A stretch of DNA of 64,000 bases from an uncultured cyanobacterium. GTDB taxonomy: Bacteria > Cyanobacteriota > Cyanobacteriia > Cyanobacteriales > Nostocaceae. The translations under genes and the position numbers were made by a program. The notes under the pieces were generated by a model. The model did not search any database. It saw only the letters and a list, made by a program, of their open reading frames with translations, and had not been told where the DNA came from. The stretch spans positions 1 through 64,000 of the forward strand of contig CAINGU010000042.1 in NCBI GenBank assembly GCA_903848645.1, read 5' to 3'. This document shows positions 33,036-42,714 of this stretch, one piece after another; within the stretch, counting starts at the first letter, position 1, and each line of letters begins with the position of its first letter.

Positions 33036-35381
33036 ATGAGAATAGAGGAAATTCGGGTTTGTGGGACTGTGCAAGGTGTGGGTTTTCGTCCTACTGTTTA
33101 TCGTTTGGCTAAGGTTTTGGGTTTAAAAGGTGATGTTTGTAATGATGGTGAAGGGGTGTTAATTCGTGTTTCTGGGAGTGAGGAGGAAATAGCGGAGTTT
33201 GTCAATCAATTATATCAAGAATGTCCGCCTTTGGCAAGAATTAATGAGGTGATTAGAAGTCCATATTTGGGGGAGTTTGATTTTCATGATTTTGTGATTT
33301 CTCGCAGTGTTAATAGTGTGGTGAAAACTGAAATTTCTCCTGACGCTGCAAGTTGTCCCCAATGTCAAAGGGAGATTTTTGATCCTTTTAGTCGTTATTT
33401 TCGTTATCCTTTTACTAATTGTACTCATTGTGGTCCAAGGTTGAGTATTATTCGGGCTATTCCTTACGATAGAAATAACACTAGTATGGTGAATTTTCCA
33501 ATATGTAAGGAATGTGAAGAGGAATATCAAGATGTCGAAAATCGTCGTTTTCATGCCCAACCTGTGGCTTGTTTTGTCTGTGGACCGCGTGCATGGTTAG
33601 AAAGGGCTGACTGTAAACCTGTGATATCTGATATGTTTTCCATGTTGGATGATGTGGATGCTGTTTGTACTTTATTACAAAACGGTGAAATTGTTGCTAT
33701 TAAAGGTTTAGGAGGTTTTCATTTTGCTTGTGACGCAACTTTAGAAAATGCAGTTTTAAAACTCAGAAATCGTAAACAGCGTTATCATAAACCTTTGGCT
33801 TTAATGGCAAGAAATATTAATATTATTTCTGAATATTGCTATATTAATGAGTTAGAAAAAGAATTATTAACAAGTCCTGCTGCACCTATTGTTTTATTAA
33901 ATATTAAAGATCATAGTAAATTAGCATCTGACCTAGCCCCAGGACAAAATACTCTTGGTTTCATGCTACCTTATACGCCGTTACATCATTTAATTCTCAG
34001 AAGGATGAAAGTACCCATAGTGTTAACTAGTGGGAATATTTCTGATGAACCACAATGTATAGATAATGAAGATGCAAAAAATAAATTATCAAAAATAGCT
34101 GATTATTTTCTTTTACATAATCGAGATATTGTTAATAGGGTAGATGATTCCGTAGTTAGAGTTATTGATAATCAAATACAAACCCTCAGACGCGCTAGAG
34201 GATATGCACCAACACCAATTAAATTACCTCCAGGATTTGAGAAATTACCACAAATTTTAGCAATGGGTAGCGAGTTAAAAAATACCTTTTGCTTATTACG
34301 GGAAGGTGAGGCAATTTTATCACAACATTTAGGAGATTTAGAAAATGCGGCTACTTTTAATGCTTATCAAGAAACATTGAATTTATATCTGAATTTATTT
34401 GAACATAAACCAGAAATAATTGCTATTGATAAACATCCAGAATATCTATCTTCTAAACTTGGTAAAGAACTAGCAGAAAGTAATAACATTAAATTAGCAG
34501 AAATTCAACATCATCATGCCCATATAGCTGCTTGTATGGCAGAAAATCAAATTTCTTTAGATACAAAACCCATTTTAGGAATAGCATTTGATGGGTTAGG
34601 GTATGGTGAAGATGGTACAATATGGGGAGGAGAATTTCTCTTAGCAGATTATCGAAATTTTCAACGTTTAGCCACATTTAAACCAATGGCAATGATAGGA
34701 GGAAAACAGGCAATTTATCAACCTTGGAGAAATACCTATTCTCAGTTAATTAATGCTTTTAGTTGGGAAGAACTTAAAGAAAAATATAGTGATTTAGAAA
34801 TAATCAAATTCTTAGAACATAAAAACCCTAAACTACTCAATCAAATCATAGAAAAAGGTATTAATTCACCCTTCACATCATCAGTAGGGAGATTATTTGA
34901 TGCAGTTGCAGCCGCAATAGGTATTTGTCGAGAACAATGTAGTTATGAAGGACAAGCAGCCATAGAAATGGAAGCTATAGCTGATATAAATATTTTAAAC
35001 AATGATAAAGAAACTGTAAATTATTCCTTTAAACTTGAAAAATCAGATAATATCTATTATATGGATACATCTCCAACATGGCGAGAAATACTCAATGATA
35101 TCAAACAGCACATCTCACCATCAGAAATAGCTGCGAAATTTCATCAAAGTTTAGCCATTGCCACTGTCAAAATAGTTAAACAATTGAGACAAAAACATCA
35201 ATTTAATCAAGTAGCATTAACAGGGGGAGTATTTCAAAATCAAATTCTATTACAACAGGTAAAAATACAGTTAGAAAAATCAGAAATTAACGTATTAACT
35301 CATAGTATAGTACCTACAAATGATGGAGGTTTATCACTAGGACAAGCCATTATTGCTGCTACTAGATATCTCAAATATTAA
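33036..35381 (+). CDS. hypF: carbamoyltransferase HypF
   Basis: 781 residues. The N-terminal acylphosphatase domain has GTVQGVGFRPTVYRLA; zinc fingers are CPQCQREIF...CTHCGPR and CKECEEEY...CFVCGPR; then YrdC-like (IKGLGGFHFACDA) and a Kae1-like domain (HHHAHIAACMAEN). HypF forms thiocarbamate from carbamoyl phosphate and passes it to HypE for the cyanide ligands of NiFe hydrogenase. Length and domain order are typical. It starts 39 bp after the NHL gene and precedes hypC by 17 bp. Confidence 0.97.
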   Translation: MRIEEIRVCGTVQGVGFRPTVYRLAKVLGLKGDVCNDGEGVLIRVSGSEEEIAEFVNQLYQECPPLARINEVIRSPYLGEFDFHDFVISRSVNSVVKTEISPDAASCPQCQREIFDPFSRYFRYPFTNCTHCGPRLSIIRAIPYDRNNTSMVNFPICKECEEEYQDVENRRFHAQPVACFVCGPRAWLERADCKPVISDMFSMLDDVDAVCTLLQNGEIVAIKGLGGFHFACDATLENAVLKLRNRKQRYHKPLALMARNINIISEYCYINELEKELLTSPAAPIVLLNIKDHSKLASDLAPGQNTLGFMLPYTPLHHLILRRMKVPIVLTSGNISDEPQCIDNEDAKNKLSKIADYFLLHNRDIVNRVDDSVVRVIDNQIQTLRRARGYAPTPIKLPPGFEKLPQILAMGSELKNTFCLLREGEAILSQHLGDLENAATFNAYQETLNLYLNLFEHKPEIIAIDKHPEYLSSKLGKELAESNNIKLAEIQHHHAHIAACMAENQISLDTKPILGIAFDGLGYGEDGTIWGGEFLLADYRNFQRLATFKPMAMIGGKQAIYQPWRNTYSQLINAFSWEELKEKYSDLEIIKFLEHKNPKLLNQIIEKGINSPFTSSVGRLFDAVAAAIGICREQCSYEGQAAIEMEAIADINILNNDKETVNYSFKLEKSDNIYYMDTSPTWREILNDIKQHISPSEIAAKFHQSLAIATVKIVKQLRQKHQFNQVALTGGVFQNQILLQQVKIQLEKSEINVLTHSIVPTNDGGLSLGQAIIAATRYLKY

Positions 35382-35398
35382 AAAAAGGAAAAATTAAA

Positions 35399-35647
35399 AT
35401 GTGTTTAGGAATACCAGGACAAATCACAGAAATAACCAACAGAGAACATAAATTAGCAATGGTTAATGTGGGAGGAGTCAAAAGACAAGTAAACATAGCT
35501 TGTATAGTTGATGAAGAACATCCACTAGAAAAATGTATAGGAGATTGGGTATTAGTTCACGTTGGTTTTGCTATGAATAGAATTAACGAACAAGAAGCAG
35601 CCGAAACATTAAAATTATTAGAAGAAATAGCCCAATCCTATATTTAA
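35399..35647 (+). CDS. hypC: hydrogenase maturation chaperone HypC
   Basis: 82 residues starting MCLGIPGQI; Cys2 is the functional residue that holds the Fe(CN)2CO group with HypD and binds immature HupL. It has the family's short OB-like beta fold and the VLVHVGFAMNRI segment. It lies between hypF and hypD. Confidence 0.96.
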   Translation: MCLGIPGQITEITNREHKLAMVNVGGVKRQVNIACIVDEEHPLEKCIGDWVLVHVGFAMNRINEQEAAETLKLLEEIAQSYI

Positions 35648-35711
35648 AAATCCTCTCTTCCTTCTTTCTTCTTTCTTCGAGTCCTTCGTGCCTTCGTGGT
35701 TTATTAAAAAG

Positions 35712-36863
35712 ATGAAATATGTAAACGAATTTCGTAACCCAGAAAAAGCCTTAGCTTTACAAAAAGAAATAGTCAAACTCAGCCAACAAATAGACAAACA
35801 TATAAAAATAATGGAAGTATGCGGAGGACATACTCATGCTATTTTTAAATACGGAATCGAAGAAATATTACCCGATAATATTGAATTAATTCATGGGCCT
35901 GGTTGTCCAGTTTGCGTAATGCCTAAAGGGAGAATAGATGATGCGATCGCACTCTGCCAAAATCCTAACATAATCTTTGCCACATTTGGCGATGCAATGC
36001 GTGTACCCGGTGCAAAAACCAGCTTATTACAAGCCAAAGCCCAAGGTGCGGATATTCGCATGGTTTATTCACCCTTAGATAGCCTCAAAATAGCCAAAGA
36101 AAACCCCCATAAAGAAATAGTCTTTTTCGGTTTAGGCTTTGAAACCACCGCCCCCAGTACAGCATTTACCATACTCCAAGCAGCCGCAGAAAATATTACT
36201 AACTTTAGTATGTTTTCTAATCATGTATTAGTAATTCCTGCATTAGAAGCATTATTAGAAAATCCCGATTTACAACTTGATGGTTTTGTCGGTCCCGGTC
36301 ATGTAAGTATGGTCATAGGAACAGAACCTTATGAATTTATTGCCCAAAGATATCATAAACCCATCGTTATTTCTGGCTTTGAACCATTAGACATCTTCCA
36401 ATCAATTTGGATGTTATTAAAACAAATAGTAGAAAATCGTTGCCAAGTCGAAAATCAATATAATCGCTTAGTAGAACCAGCCGGAAATCAAAACGCCTTA
36501 ACAGCCATAAATCAAGTTTTTACAGTGCGGGAAAAATTTGCATGGAGAGGTTTAGGCGAAATCCCCAATTCCGGGTTTAAAATACGCGAAGAATATGCCC
36601 AATTTGATGCTGAAGTTAAATTTACAATTCCTAATTTAAAAGTAGCAGATCATAAAGCTTGCCAATGTGGAGAAATTCTTAAAGGAGTTTTAAAACCTTG
36701 GCAATGTAAAGTATTTGGAACAGCTTGCACACCGGAAACACCCATAGGAACTTGTATGGTTTCCTCCGAAGGTGCTTGTGCAGCATATTACAAATATGGG
36801 CGACTTTCAACCATGGCAAAAAGAGATAAATCAGGTGTATCAACCGAACCTCTATCAGTCTAA
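35712..36863 (+). CDS. hypD: hydrogenase maturation protein HypD
   Basis: 383 residues from the ATG at 35712; the GTG at 35688 falls in a dispersed intergenic repeat and is unlikely. It has MEVCGGHTHAIFKYG, HGPGCPVCVMP, FGFETTAPS-type and a 4Fe-4S C-terminal set (CQCGEILKG, CTPETPIGTCMVSSEGACAAYYKYG). HypD is the scaffold with HypC that assembles the Fe(CN)2CO group. Confidence 0.96.
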   Translation: MKYVNEFRNPEKALALQKEIVKLSQQIDKHIKIMEVCGGHTHAIFKYGIEEILPDNIELIHGPGCPVCVMPKGRIDDAIALCQNPNIIFATFGDAMRVPGAKTSLLQAKAQGADIRMVYSPLDSLKIAKENPHKEIVFFGLGFETTAPSTAFTILQAAAENITNFSMFSNHVLVIPALEALLENPDLQLDGFVGPGHVSMVIGTEPYEFIAQRYHKPIVISGFEPLDIFQSIWMLLKQIVENRCQVENQYNRLVEPAGNQNALTAINQVFTVREKFAWRGLGEIPNSGFKIREEYAQFDAEVKFTIPNLKVADHKACQCGEILKGVLKPWQCKVFGTACTPETPIGTCMVSSEGACAAYYKYGRLSTMAKRDKSGVSTEPLSV

Positions 36864-36887
36864 ATTGCAAAATTCGAGGAAAATTAT

Positions 36888-37103
36888 ATGCCTTTTGTAA
36901 CTGTCCAAATTGGTAAAGGTCACTCCATAGAAAAAAAGCGAAAATTAGTTAAAGCTGTAACTGATGCTTTAGTTTCTGCTTTAGGAACAAAACCCGAATG
37001 GATAACCGTACATATTGATGAATTTGAACGGGAAGATTGGGCAGTTGGTGGCATTTTACATTACGATAAACATAATGGTAGACATGACGAAACAGGTAGA
37101 TAA
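36888..37103 (+). CDS. 4-oxalocrotonate tautomerase-like protein
   Basis: 71 residues; after Met removal Pro would be N-terminal (MPFVTVQIGKG), the catalytic base of the tautomerase family. It has KRKLVKAVTDALVSALG and WITVHIDEFEREDWAVGG. A similar gene (asr0697) sits between hypD and hypE in Anabaena PCC 7120. Its link to hydrogenase maturation is not established. Confidence 0.9.
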   Translation: MPFVTVQIGKGHSIEKKRKLVKAVTDALVSALGTKPEWITVHIDEFEREDWAVGGILHYDKHNGRHDETGR

Positions 37104-37172
37104 TTAATTAAAAATGACAGGCAAGATGCCTGTCCCACAAGAAAACATTATAATTACAAAGCAATTTAAAAA

Positions 37173-38267
37173 ATGACAATTAATTCTCATCAAAATTCAC
37201 TCTTTCAAAAAATTGAACAAATCCGCCGTCGTCAAGGAAAAGTCAGGGATACTCATATTAATCTTGCCCATGGTAGCGGCGGTAAAGCCATGCGTGATTT
37301 AATAGATGATATTTTCGTCAAAAGTTTTGATAATCCCATTCTTGCCCAATTAGAAGACCAAGCCACATTTGATTTAGCCAGTCTTTCCCAATATGGAAAT
37401 AGATTAGCATTTACCACAGATTCCTATGTAGTAGACCCCTTATTTTTTCCTGGTTCAGACATAGGAGAATTAGCAATAAATGGCACAATTAATGATTTAG
37501 CTGTGAGTGGGGCAAAACCGTTATATCTCACTTGTAGCGTCATTTTAGAAGAAGGTTTACCAGTAGAAACATTACGCCGTGTAGTTGCCAGTATGCAAAA
37601 AGCAGCACAAAAAGCCGGAGTGCAAATAGTCACAGGAGACACAAAAGTTGTTAATCGTGGTTGTGCTGACAAACTATTTATTAATACTACTGGAATTGGC
37701 ATAATTCCCCCAAATATTGATATTTCTCACCGCAATATTCAACCGGGAGATGTGGTAATTATTAACGGAGAAATCGGAAATCATGGTGCAGCAATATTAA
37801 TTGCTAGAGGAGAATTAGCATTAGAAACAGATATAGAAAGTGACTGTCAACCATTACATGAATTAGTCGCCGAAATCATCAAAGTTTGCCCGCAAATTCA
37901 CGCCATGCGAGATGCAACCAGAGGAGGTTTAGCCACAGTATTAAATGAATTTGCCCTCACAGCAAACGTAGGAATACGCATTAATGAAAACGCAATTCCT
38001 ATTAGAGAAGAAGTAAATGGAGTCTGTGAAATACTCGGTTTAGAACCCTTGTATTTAGCCAACGAAGGAAAATTAGTTATAATTGCACCACCAGAAAAAG
38101 CTGATTTAATTTTAGCAACAATGCAAAACCACCCCACAGGAAAACAAGCATCTATCATAGGTGAAATTATTACCACACCACCAGGAATAGTCCTCTTAAA
38201 AACCGCCTTTGGTGCAGAAAGAATCATAGATATGCTAGTCGGCGACCAACTCCCAAGAATTTGTTAA
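37173..38267 (+). CDS. hypE: hydrogenase maturation protein HypE
   Basis: 364 residues, PurM-like. It has LAHGSGGKAMRDLIDD, TTDSYVVDPLFFPGSDIG, TGDTKVVNRGCAD, MRDATRGGLATVLNE, and ends PRIC, the C-terminal Cys that receives the carbamoyl group from HypF and is dehydrated to a thiocyanate. In order after the tautomerase gene. Confidence 0.97.
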   Translation: MTINSHQNSLFQKIEQIRRRQGKVRDTHINLAHGSGGKAMRDLIDDIFVKSFDNPILAQLEDQATFDLASLSQYGNRLAFTTDSYVVDPLFFPGSDIGELAINGTINDLAVSGAKPLYLTCSVILEEGLPVETLRRVVASMQKAAQKAGVQIVTGDTKVVNRGCADKLFINTTGIGIIPPNIDISHRNIQPGDVVIINGEIGNHGAAILIARGELALETDIESDCQPLHELVAEIIKVCPQIHAMRDATRGGLATVLNEFALTANVGIRINENAIPIREEVNGVCEILGLEPLYLANEGKLVIIAPPEKADLILATMQNHPTGKQASIIGEIITTPPGIVLLKTAFGAERIIDMLVGDQLPRIC

Positions 38268-38318
38268 ACTCCCTCCTCTCTCCGCGACTCTGCGTCTCTG
38301 CGTGAAATAAAAAAACCT

Positions 38319-38660
38319 ATGCACGAACTAGGAATCACCCAAAACATCATCGCTATAGTTAGCGAAAACGCCCAAAATAAAAAAGTCCAAAGAGTATTAT
38401 TAGAAATTGGTCAATTATCGGCTATTATGCCAGAAGCGATTAAATTCTGTTTTGATATTTGCGCCCAAGGTACAATAGTCGAAGGGGCAATATTAGAAAT
38501 ATCAGAAATACCAGGAATGGCTAAATGTCGTGAATGTGGTACAACTTTTCCTGTAGATAAACCTTTCGGAATTTGTGAATGTGGTAGCGTGCAATTAGAT
38601 ATAATAACTGGTCAAGAATTAAAAATCAAAGAAATTGAAGTGGAGGAATTATGTGTGTAA
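38319..38660 (+). CDS. hypA: hydrogenase nickel-insertion protein HypA
   Basis: 113 residues beginning MHELGITQNII (His2 binds Ni). The zinc site is CRECG...CECG. It overlaps hypB by 10 bp. The ~50-bp gap upstream includes a dispersed CTCTGCGTCTCTGCG repeat, also seen in reverse form near 33005. Confidence 0.96.
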   Translation: MHELGITQNIIAIVSENAQNKKVQRVLLEIGQLSAIMPEAIKFCFDICAQGTIVEGAILEISEIPGMAKCRECGTTFPVDKPFGICECGSVQLDIITGQELKIKEIEVEELCV

Positions 38661-39475
38661 CTTGCGGCTGTTCCGACGATAATCAAACGACAATTACAAA
38701 CATGAAAAATGAACATCATCATACCCATACTTTATCAGATGGAACTGTAATAACCCATTCTCATCACCATGAGGAAACGCCCCAAATTCATGCTAAAATT
38801 CATAATACAACGATATCTTTAGAACAAGAAATCTTAGGTAAAAATAACTTATTAGCTGCCCAAAATCGCGGCTGGTTTAAAGGTCGAAATATTCTGGCTT
38901 TGAATTTAATGAGTTCTCCAGGTGCGGGAAAAACTACATTATTAACTCGGACAATTAATGATTTAAAAGATAAATTAAGTATTAGCGTTATTGAAGGTGA
39001 TCAAGAAACTACTAATGATGCAGAAAAAATTAAACAAACAGGCTGTAAAGTTGTGCAAATTAACACGGGTACAGGTTGTCATTTAGACGCATCAATGATA
39101 GAAAGAAGTCTGCAAGAACTTAACCCACCGTTAAATTCTGTGGTGATGATTGAAAATGTCGGAAATTTGGTTTGTCCGGCTTTGTTTGACTTGGGAGAAG
39201 CCGCTAAGGTGGTAATTTTATCAGTGACGGAAGGGGAAGATAAACCAATTAAATATCCCCATATTTTCCGCAATAGTGAAATTATGATTCTCACGAAAAT
39301 TGATTTACTTCCCTATTTACAATTCGATGTTCAACGTTGTATTGAATATTCAAAACAGGTAAATCCCAAAATCCAAATTTTCCAAGTTTCTGCTACTACT
39401 GGAGAAGGGTTGGAAGGTTTATATAATTGGTTAACTCAACAGGTGAATAATTCAGCTAATTTAATTTCTCTATAA
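38651..39475 (+). CDS. hypB: hydrogenase nickel-insertion GTPase HypB
   Basis: 274 residues. The N terminus has MCVTCGCSDD and a His-rich Ni-storage stretch (HHHTHTLSDGTVITHSHHH). The GTPase P-loop is SSPGAGKTTLL, then EGDQETTNDAEKI and NTGTGCHLDASM. It is the last gene of the hyp operon; a MITE-core hairpin (39584-39608) follows. Confidence 0.96.
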   Translation: MCVTCGCSDDNQTTITNMKNEHHHTHTLSDGTVITHSHHHEETPQIHAKIHNTTISLEQEILGKNNLLAAQNRGWFKGRNILALNLMSSPGAGKTTLLTRTINDLKDKLSISVIEGDQETTNDAEKIKQTGCKVVQINTGTGCHLDASMIERSLQELNPPLNSVVMIENVGNLVCPALFDLGEAAKVVILSVTEGEDKPIKYPHIFRNSEIMILTKIDLLPYLQFDVQRCIEYSKQVNPKIQIFQVSATTGEGLEGLYNWLTQQVNNSANLISL

Positions 39476-39583
39476 ATCAATATGCTTTGTGTTGAATCTA
39501 ATATTTTTTTTACTAACCACAGAGGCACAGAGGACACAGAGATAATAAAAAATGCTTAATTCATATTTATCTTTCATTATTTC

Positions 39584-39608
39584 GTAGGGTGGGCAATGCC
39601 CACTCTAC
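39584..39608. repeat. GTAGGGTGGGCAATGCCCAC hairpin (MITE core only)
   Basis: Shares the hairpin core with the MITE-like copies at 12375, 18830 and 47998 but lacks their ends. It lies between hypB and the convergent methyltransferase gene and could terminate either. Confidence 0.6.
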
Positions 39609-39619
39609 TAAGATTAGCT

Positions 39620-40228
39620 TTATTTCTGAAAAATAGTTAATAATACAAACCCTAATAAGTGATAATGACCTATACAGTTTAACCCTGCATTATTACCCAT
39701 TTCTTCTCTTTGTTTTTGGCTATAAAACCTAATTCCTGTAGGAGAATGGGGCGTAATTTGACATGGTGATGAATTATTAAAAGTAATGTCTACTAAATAA
39801 AACTTACCACCGGGAGAAAGTACCCTTGCTACCTCATTTAAAACCTGTTCTGGTTGAGGATAATGCAAGAAGCTGATAGTATTAAAAACTGCATCAAATT
39901 GTCCCTCCGCAAAGGGGAGATTTTCAGCATTACCTTCCAGATAAATTAATCGGGGACGGTGGCGGTTATTTTGTCTGGCTATCCGCAACATTTGGGTAGA
40001 TAAATCTAAACCCGTGGCTGTAATTTCTGGAAACTGAGTTGCTAATCTATTTAATAACCGTCCAGTTCCACAACCTAAATCTAAAATATTTGCATGAGGT
40101 GATAATTCAACTTTTGTAAGTAATCTTTTATGGATTGCTTGGTAAATAAAAGAAGGAAATGCCCAATCATAACTATTTGCCCAACGGTCAAATAATTCTT
40201 TTTTATTATTGACAAAATTACTAATCAT
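39620..40228 (-). CDS. class I SAM-dependent methyltransferase
   Basis: 202 residues with motif I ANILDLGCGTGRLL, then ITATGLDLSTQMLRIA, AENLPFAEGQFDAVF, and a TISFLHYPQPEQVLNEVARVLSPGGKFYLVDI segment typical of UbiE/COQ5-like enzymes. The substrate is unknown. A hairpin terminator of the CCCCGACTTC family lies on the start side at 40285-40317. Confidence 0.85.
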   Translation of the reverse strand: MISNFVNNKKELFDRWANSYDWAFPSFIYQAIHKRLLTKVELSPHANILDLGCGTGRLLNRLATQFPEITATGLDLSTQMLRIARQNNRHRPRLIYLEGNAENLPFAEGQFDAVFNTISFLHYPQPEQVLNEVARVLSPGGKFYLVDITFNNSSPCQITPHSPTGIRFYSQKQREEMGNNAGLNCIGHYHLLGFVLLTIFQK

Positions 40229-40284
40229 GGCTACTAAATTTTTGTGTTGATTTTATTATAACAAAAGAAAAAGATAGATCATAT

Positions 40285-40317
40285 AGATCCCCGACTTCTT
40301 TGAGAAGTCGGGGATCT
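40285..40317. terminator. hairpin terminator (CCCCGACTTCTT family)
   Basis: AGATCCCCGACTTCTTTGAGAAGTCGGGGATCT palindrome with a short loop, followed by TGT. Dispersed repeat; probably ends the upstream minus-strand operon (40345-42061). Confidence 0.65.
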
Positions 40318-40344
40318 TGTCGTAATTAAAATATAATTTAGGAC

Positions 40345-40716
40345 TTACAACCAATCTCGATAAGCTGAAATTTCGGTTACTCCAATTTCAAAGGGTGATC
40401 CTTTGCCAAAAGGAGGATAAACGCGAATTTTGGCATTTTTAGTAAATCTTTCTAGTCTATTTCCCAATTGGGGAATATTGCTGACTATATGCCAATAAGC
40501 AACTATCTCGGGACAGTCTACAATTAACATCAATGTAGTCTTATCTGTGGTCATGTACCACTGACAATTAGATAGTAATACTTGGGTAATGCGATCGCAC
40601 GCATAGAAAAAGCATCTACCTATAGCTTGTTCCAACTCCAAATGCAGCATTCCATCCTCTTTTGTTACCTTTGTAGGAGGTAAATCATCGGGAGGAAGCA
40701 AAGAAAATTTAGACAT
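40345..40716 (-). CDS. hypothetical protein
   Basis: 123 residues. No domain recognised. Its start overlaps the LLM oxidoreductase gene's stop by 8 bp, so it is translated as part of that operon. It ends NPSEIGVTEISAYRDWL-like (a short C-terminal strand). Possibly a small partner of the oxidoreductase. Confidence 0.6.
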   Translation of the reverse strand: MSKFSLLPPDDLPPTKVTKEDGMLHLELEQAIGRCFFYACDRITQVLLSNCQWYMTTDKTTLMLIVDCPEIVAYWHIVSNIPQLGNRLERFTKNAKIRVYPPFGKGSPFEIGVTEISAYRDWL

Positions 40717-41707
40717 AATTCCGCACCTCTTGATTGTAGCGTTGCAAACTTTCTCGATTTTTTTGCAAAGAAAAAGATGAGGGTTTTAACGCTAGTGTGC
40801 TGAGATTTAATTCGTCCTGAAATTTCTTGATTTTGTCACGACAACCGTTAACATCACCGATAATTGAATTCTCAATCAAATAGTCTTCATCAAAACAAAT
40901 ATTTGTCCGATCAAATGCTGGTTGTTGAGGACTTTTCTGCATTACTTGAGTCGAGTTAGCCGTCATTTCTTTGCTGAAGTGGCGAATAAAAGGCAGTGCT
41001 TCATTTACCGCTTCATCATGAGTTTTACCCACAAAAAAGAACCGGGCTAACAGGAATTTTTCTGCACCACTGGAATTAAATTCCCGATATTTATTGACTG
41101 TCTTCTGCAATCTTTGTAAGGAAAAAGGCGGACCACCCATTAAACCGAAGGAGTTTTTAGCAGCAAATTCAATTGCATCATGATCACCACTAGCAACATA
41201 TATGGGAATTGGTTTTTGCAATGGTTGGGGATGAATTGTGAGATTTTCGCATTGATAATATTGGCCATTAAATGATACGTTAGTCTCATACAAAAGCTTT
41301 TGAATCAATGCTACTGACTCTAACATTCTCGTGCGAGATTCCTGAGTTGTCACCCCAAAATGTTTATTTTGCTGCGGAAAAGGTCCACCTTTAGCTACCC
41401 CAAAAGCCAGCCGACCACTACAAAGATTATCTAAAGTAGCAATATCTTCAGCCACGCGAATTGGCTGGTGAAATGGCAATAATACAGCCGCAGTTCCTAG
41501 ACGAATTTGAGAAGTAACACCTGCCAAATGAGCCAATAACAGCAAAATTGAAGAACTAAGATTGAACTCATTAAAATGATGTTCTGTTACCCAAGCTTCT
41601 TCAAAACCTAAACTTTCAGCCTCTTTCACCAATAAAACTTGCTCAAAGATAGTCCGTCTAGCATCATAGTGATGATTTTCGTAATTGCAGAAAAGTCCTG
41701 TTTTCAT
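40709..41707 (-). CDS. LLM-class flavin-dependent oxidoreductase
   Basis: 332 residues, luciferase-like TIM barrel: EAWVTEHHFNEFNLSSS, SQIRLGTAAVLLPFHQPIRVAEDIATLD, RLAFGVAKGGP, IPIYVASGDHDAIEFAAKN. Such enzymes use reduced FMN or F420 to oxidise organic compounds; substrate unknown. It lies between two small hypothetical genes on the same strand. Confidence 0.9.
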   Translation of the reverse strand: MKTGLFCNYENHHYDARRTIFEQVLLVKEAESLGFEEAWVTEHHFNEFNLSSSILLLLAHLAGVTSQIRLGTAAVLLPFHQPIRVAEDIATLDNLCSGRLAFGVAKGGPFPQQNKHFGVTTQESRTRMLESVALIQKLLYETNVSFNGQYYQCENLTIHPQPLQKPIPIYVASGDHDAIEFAAKNSFGLMGGPPFSLQRLQKTVNKYREFNSSGAEKFLLARFFFVGKTHDEAVNEALPFIRHFSKEMTANSTQVMQKSPQQPAFDRTNICFDEDYLIENSIIGDVNGCRDKIKKFQDELNLSTLALKPSSFSLQKNRESLQRYNQEVRNYV

Positions 41708-41725
41708 TGTTGACCAAATATTAGA

Positions 41726-42061
41726 TTAGGCTGCGACTAATTGCAACTCCAACCATAATCGAGGTTCGGACTGCTTTAACTTCGACATAGGGTCACGTAG
41801 CAATCGTTTAGCATTGAGACAAACTACTTGAATTAACCCCATATTTTGGGCTAATTCTCTGAGGATTCCTTTTTTGGCTTGAATATAGGGGATCATGTCT
41901 TCTCGACAATAAATTCCTATATATCGAAACCGTTTTGCAGGTCGTCCCCAAAAGCAAGTGATAACTTTCACATGACAGCCTTCTAAGAGTTCTCCCACGG
42001 CTGGATAATAGTCATTTACGACTCTAATAAATTCTTGGGCTAGGATGTCTTCAGTAATCAT
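41726..42061 (-). CDS. hypothetical protein
   Basis: 111 residues; ATG start. Contains WGRPAKRFRYIGIYCREDMIPYI and LKQSEPRLWLELQLVAA near the end. No family recognised. It is 18 bp upstream of the LLM oxidoreductase gene and probably in the same operon. Confidence 0.55.
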   Translation of the reverse strand: MITEDILAQEFIRVVNDYYPAVGELLEGCHVKVITCFWGRPAKRFRYIGIYCREDMIPYIQAKKGILRELAQNMGLIQVVCLNAKRLLRDPMSKLKQSEPRLWLELQLVAA

Positions 42062-42151
42062 TTGACTGATTCTTCTGTAGCTTCCATAACTCTATTTAGC
42101 ATAACATATAATTGTCAATTAAACCTGACAAAATTAATAATAAAATACCAA

Positions 42152-42180
42152 ATCCCCGATTTCTTAAAGAAGTCGGGGAT
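42152..42180. terminator. hairpin (CCCCGATTTCTT family)
   Basis: ATCCCCGATTTCTT and AAGAAGTCGGGGAT with a short loop. Between two minus-strand genes; likely terminator for the gene ending at 42400. Confidence 0.6.
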
Positions 42181-42229
42181 CTAAAGATTTCAAGTTTTTA
42201 GAGGATGTTTGAAAAGTTTTTAATGTATA

Positions 42230-42355
42230 AACTGACCCCTCTCCAAACCTCTCCCCTGCACCTCTCCCTAACCCTCGGAAAGGAATAACATTTAATACTG
42301 GAGAGGCTTTAAAATCCCCATTCCCTTGTAGGGAAGGGGGGTAGGGGGGTTAGGT
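42230..42355. repeat. dispersed CCTCTCCC/GGGGTTAGG intergenic repeat
   Basis: Inverted-repeat-rich tract (CTAACCCTC...GAGGCTT; CCTTGTAGGGAAGGGGGGTAGGGGGGTTAGG). A related tract lies between hupS and hupL (50163-50251). Non-coding. Confidence 0.6.
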
Positions 42356-42399
42356 TTTTGGAGATTATGGGTTTCATATAATACTTTTCAAACAACCTC

Positions 42400-42714
42400 T
42401 TATCGAGAATTGCGTTCTGCTACTAAAACATCAGCAATAATATCTGGTAGACTTTTCAAATCAGTATATCCTTCTGCACCAGAGATTGGAGAAATAAAAG
42501 TATAGTTAGGGTCACAAACTCCTGTGTCATAAACCTGCATAAACCATCGATCAGGTAATCCCTCTACACCCAATTCTACAATGTACCAACTCTCACCCAT
42601 TAACCGAGAATTAAGCACTGTAAACCAATCTCTATAATCATCAGCAATATTCCAATCTGCCAAGAGAAATTCTAATGATATTTTTCCGGCATCAGTTGAA
42701 GTCAATAGCATCAT
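42400..42714 (-). CDS. hypothetical protein
   Basis: 104 residues; rich in Asp/Tyr/Trp (DWNIADDYRDWFTVLN; WYIVELGVEGLPDRWFMQVYDTGV). No family recognised. Its first base overlaps the last base of the upstream gene, so they are coupled. Confidence 0.5.
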   Translation of the reverse strand: MMLLTSTDAGKISLEFLLADWNIADDYRDWFTVLNSRLMGESWYIVELGVEGLPDRWFMQVYDTGVCDPNYTFISPISGAEGYTDLKSLPDIIADVLVAERNSR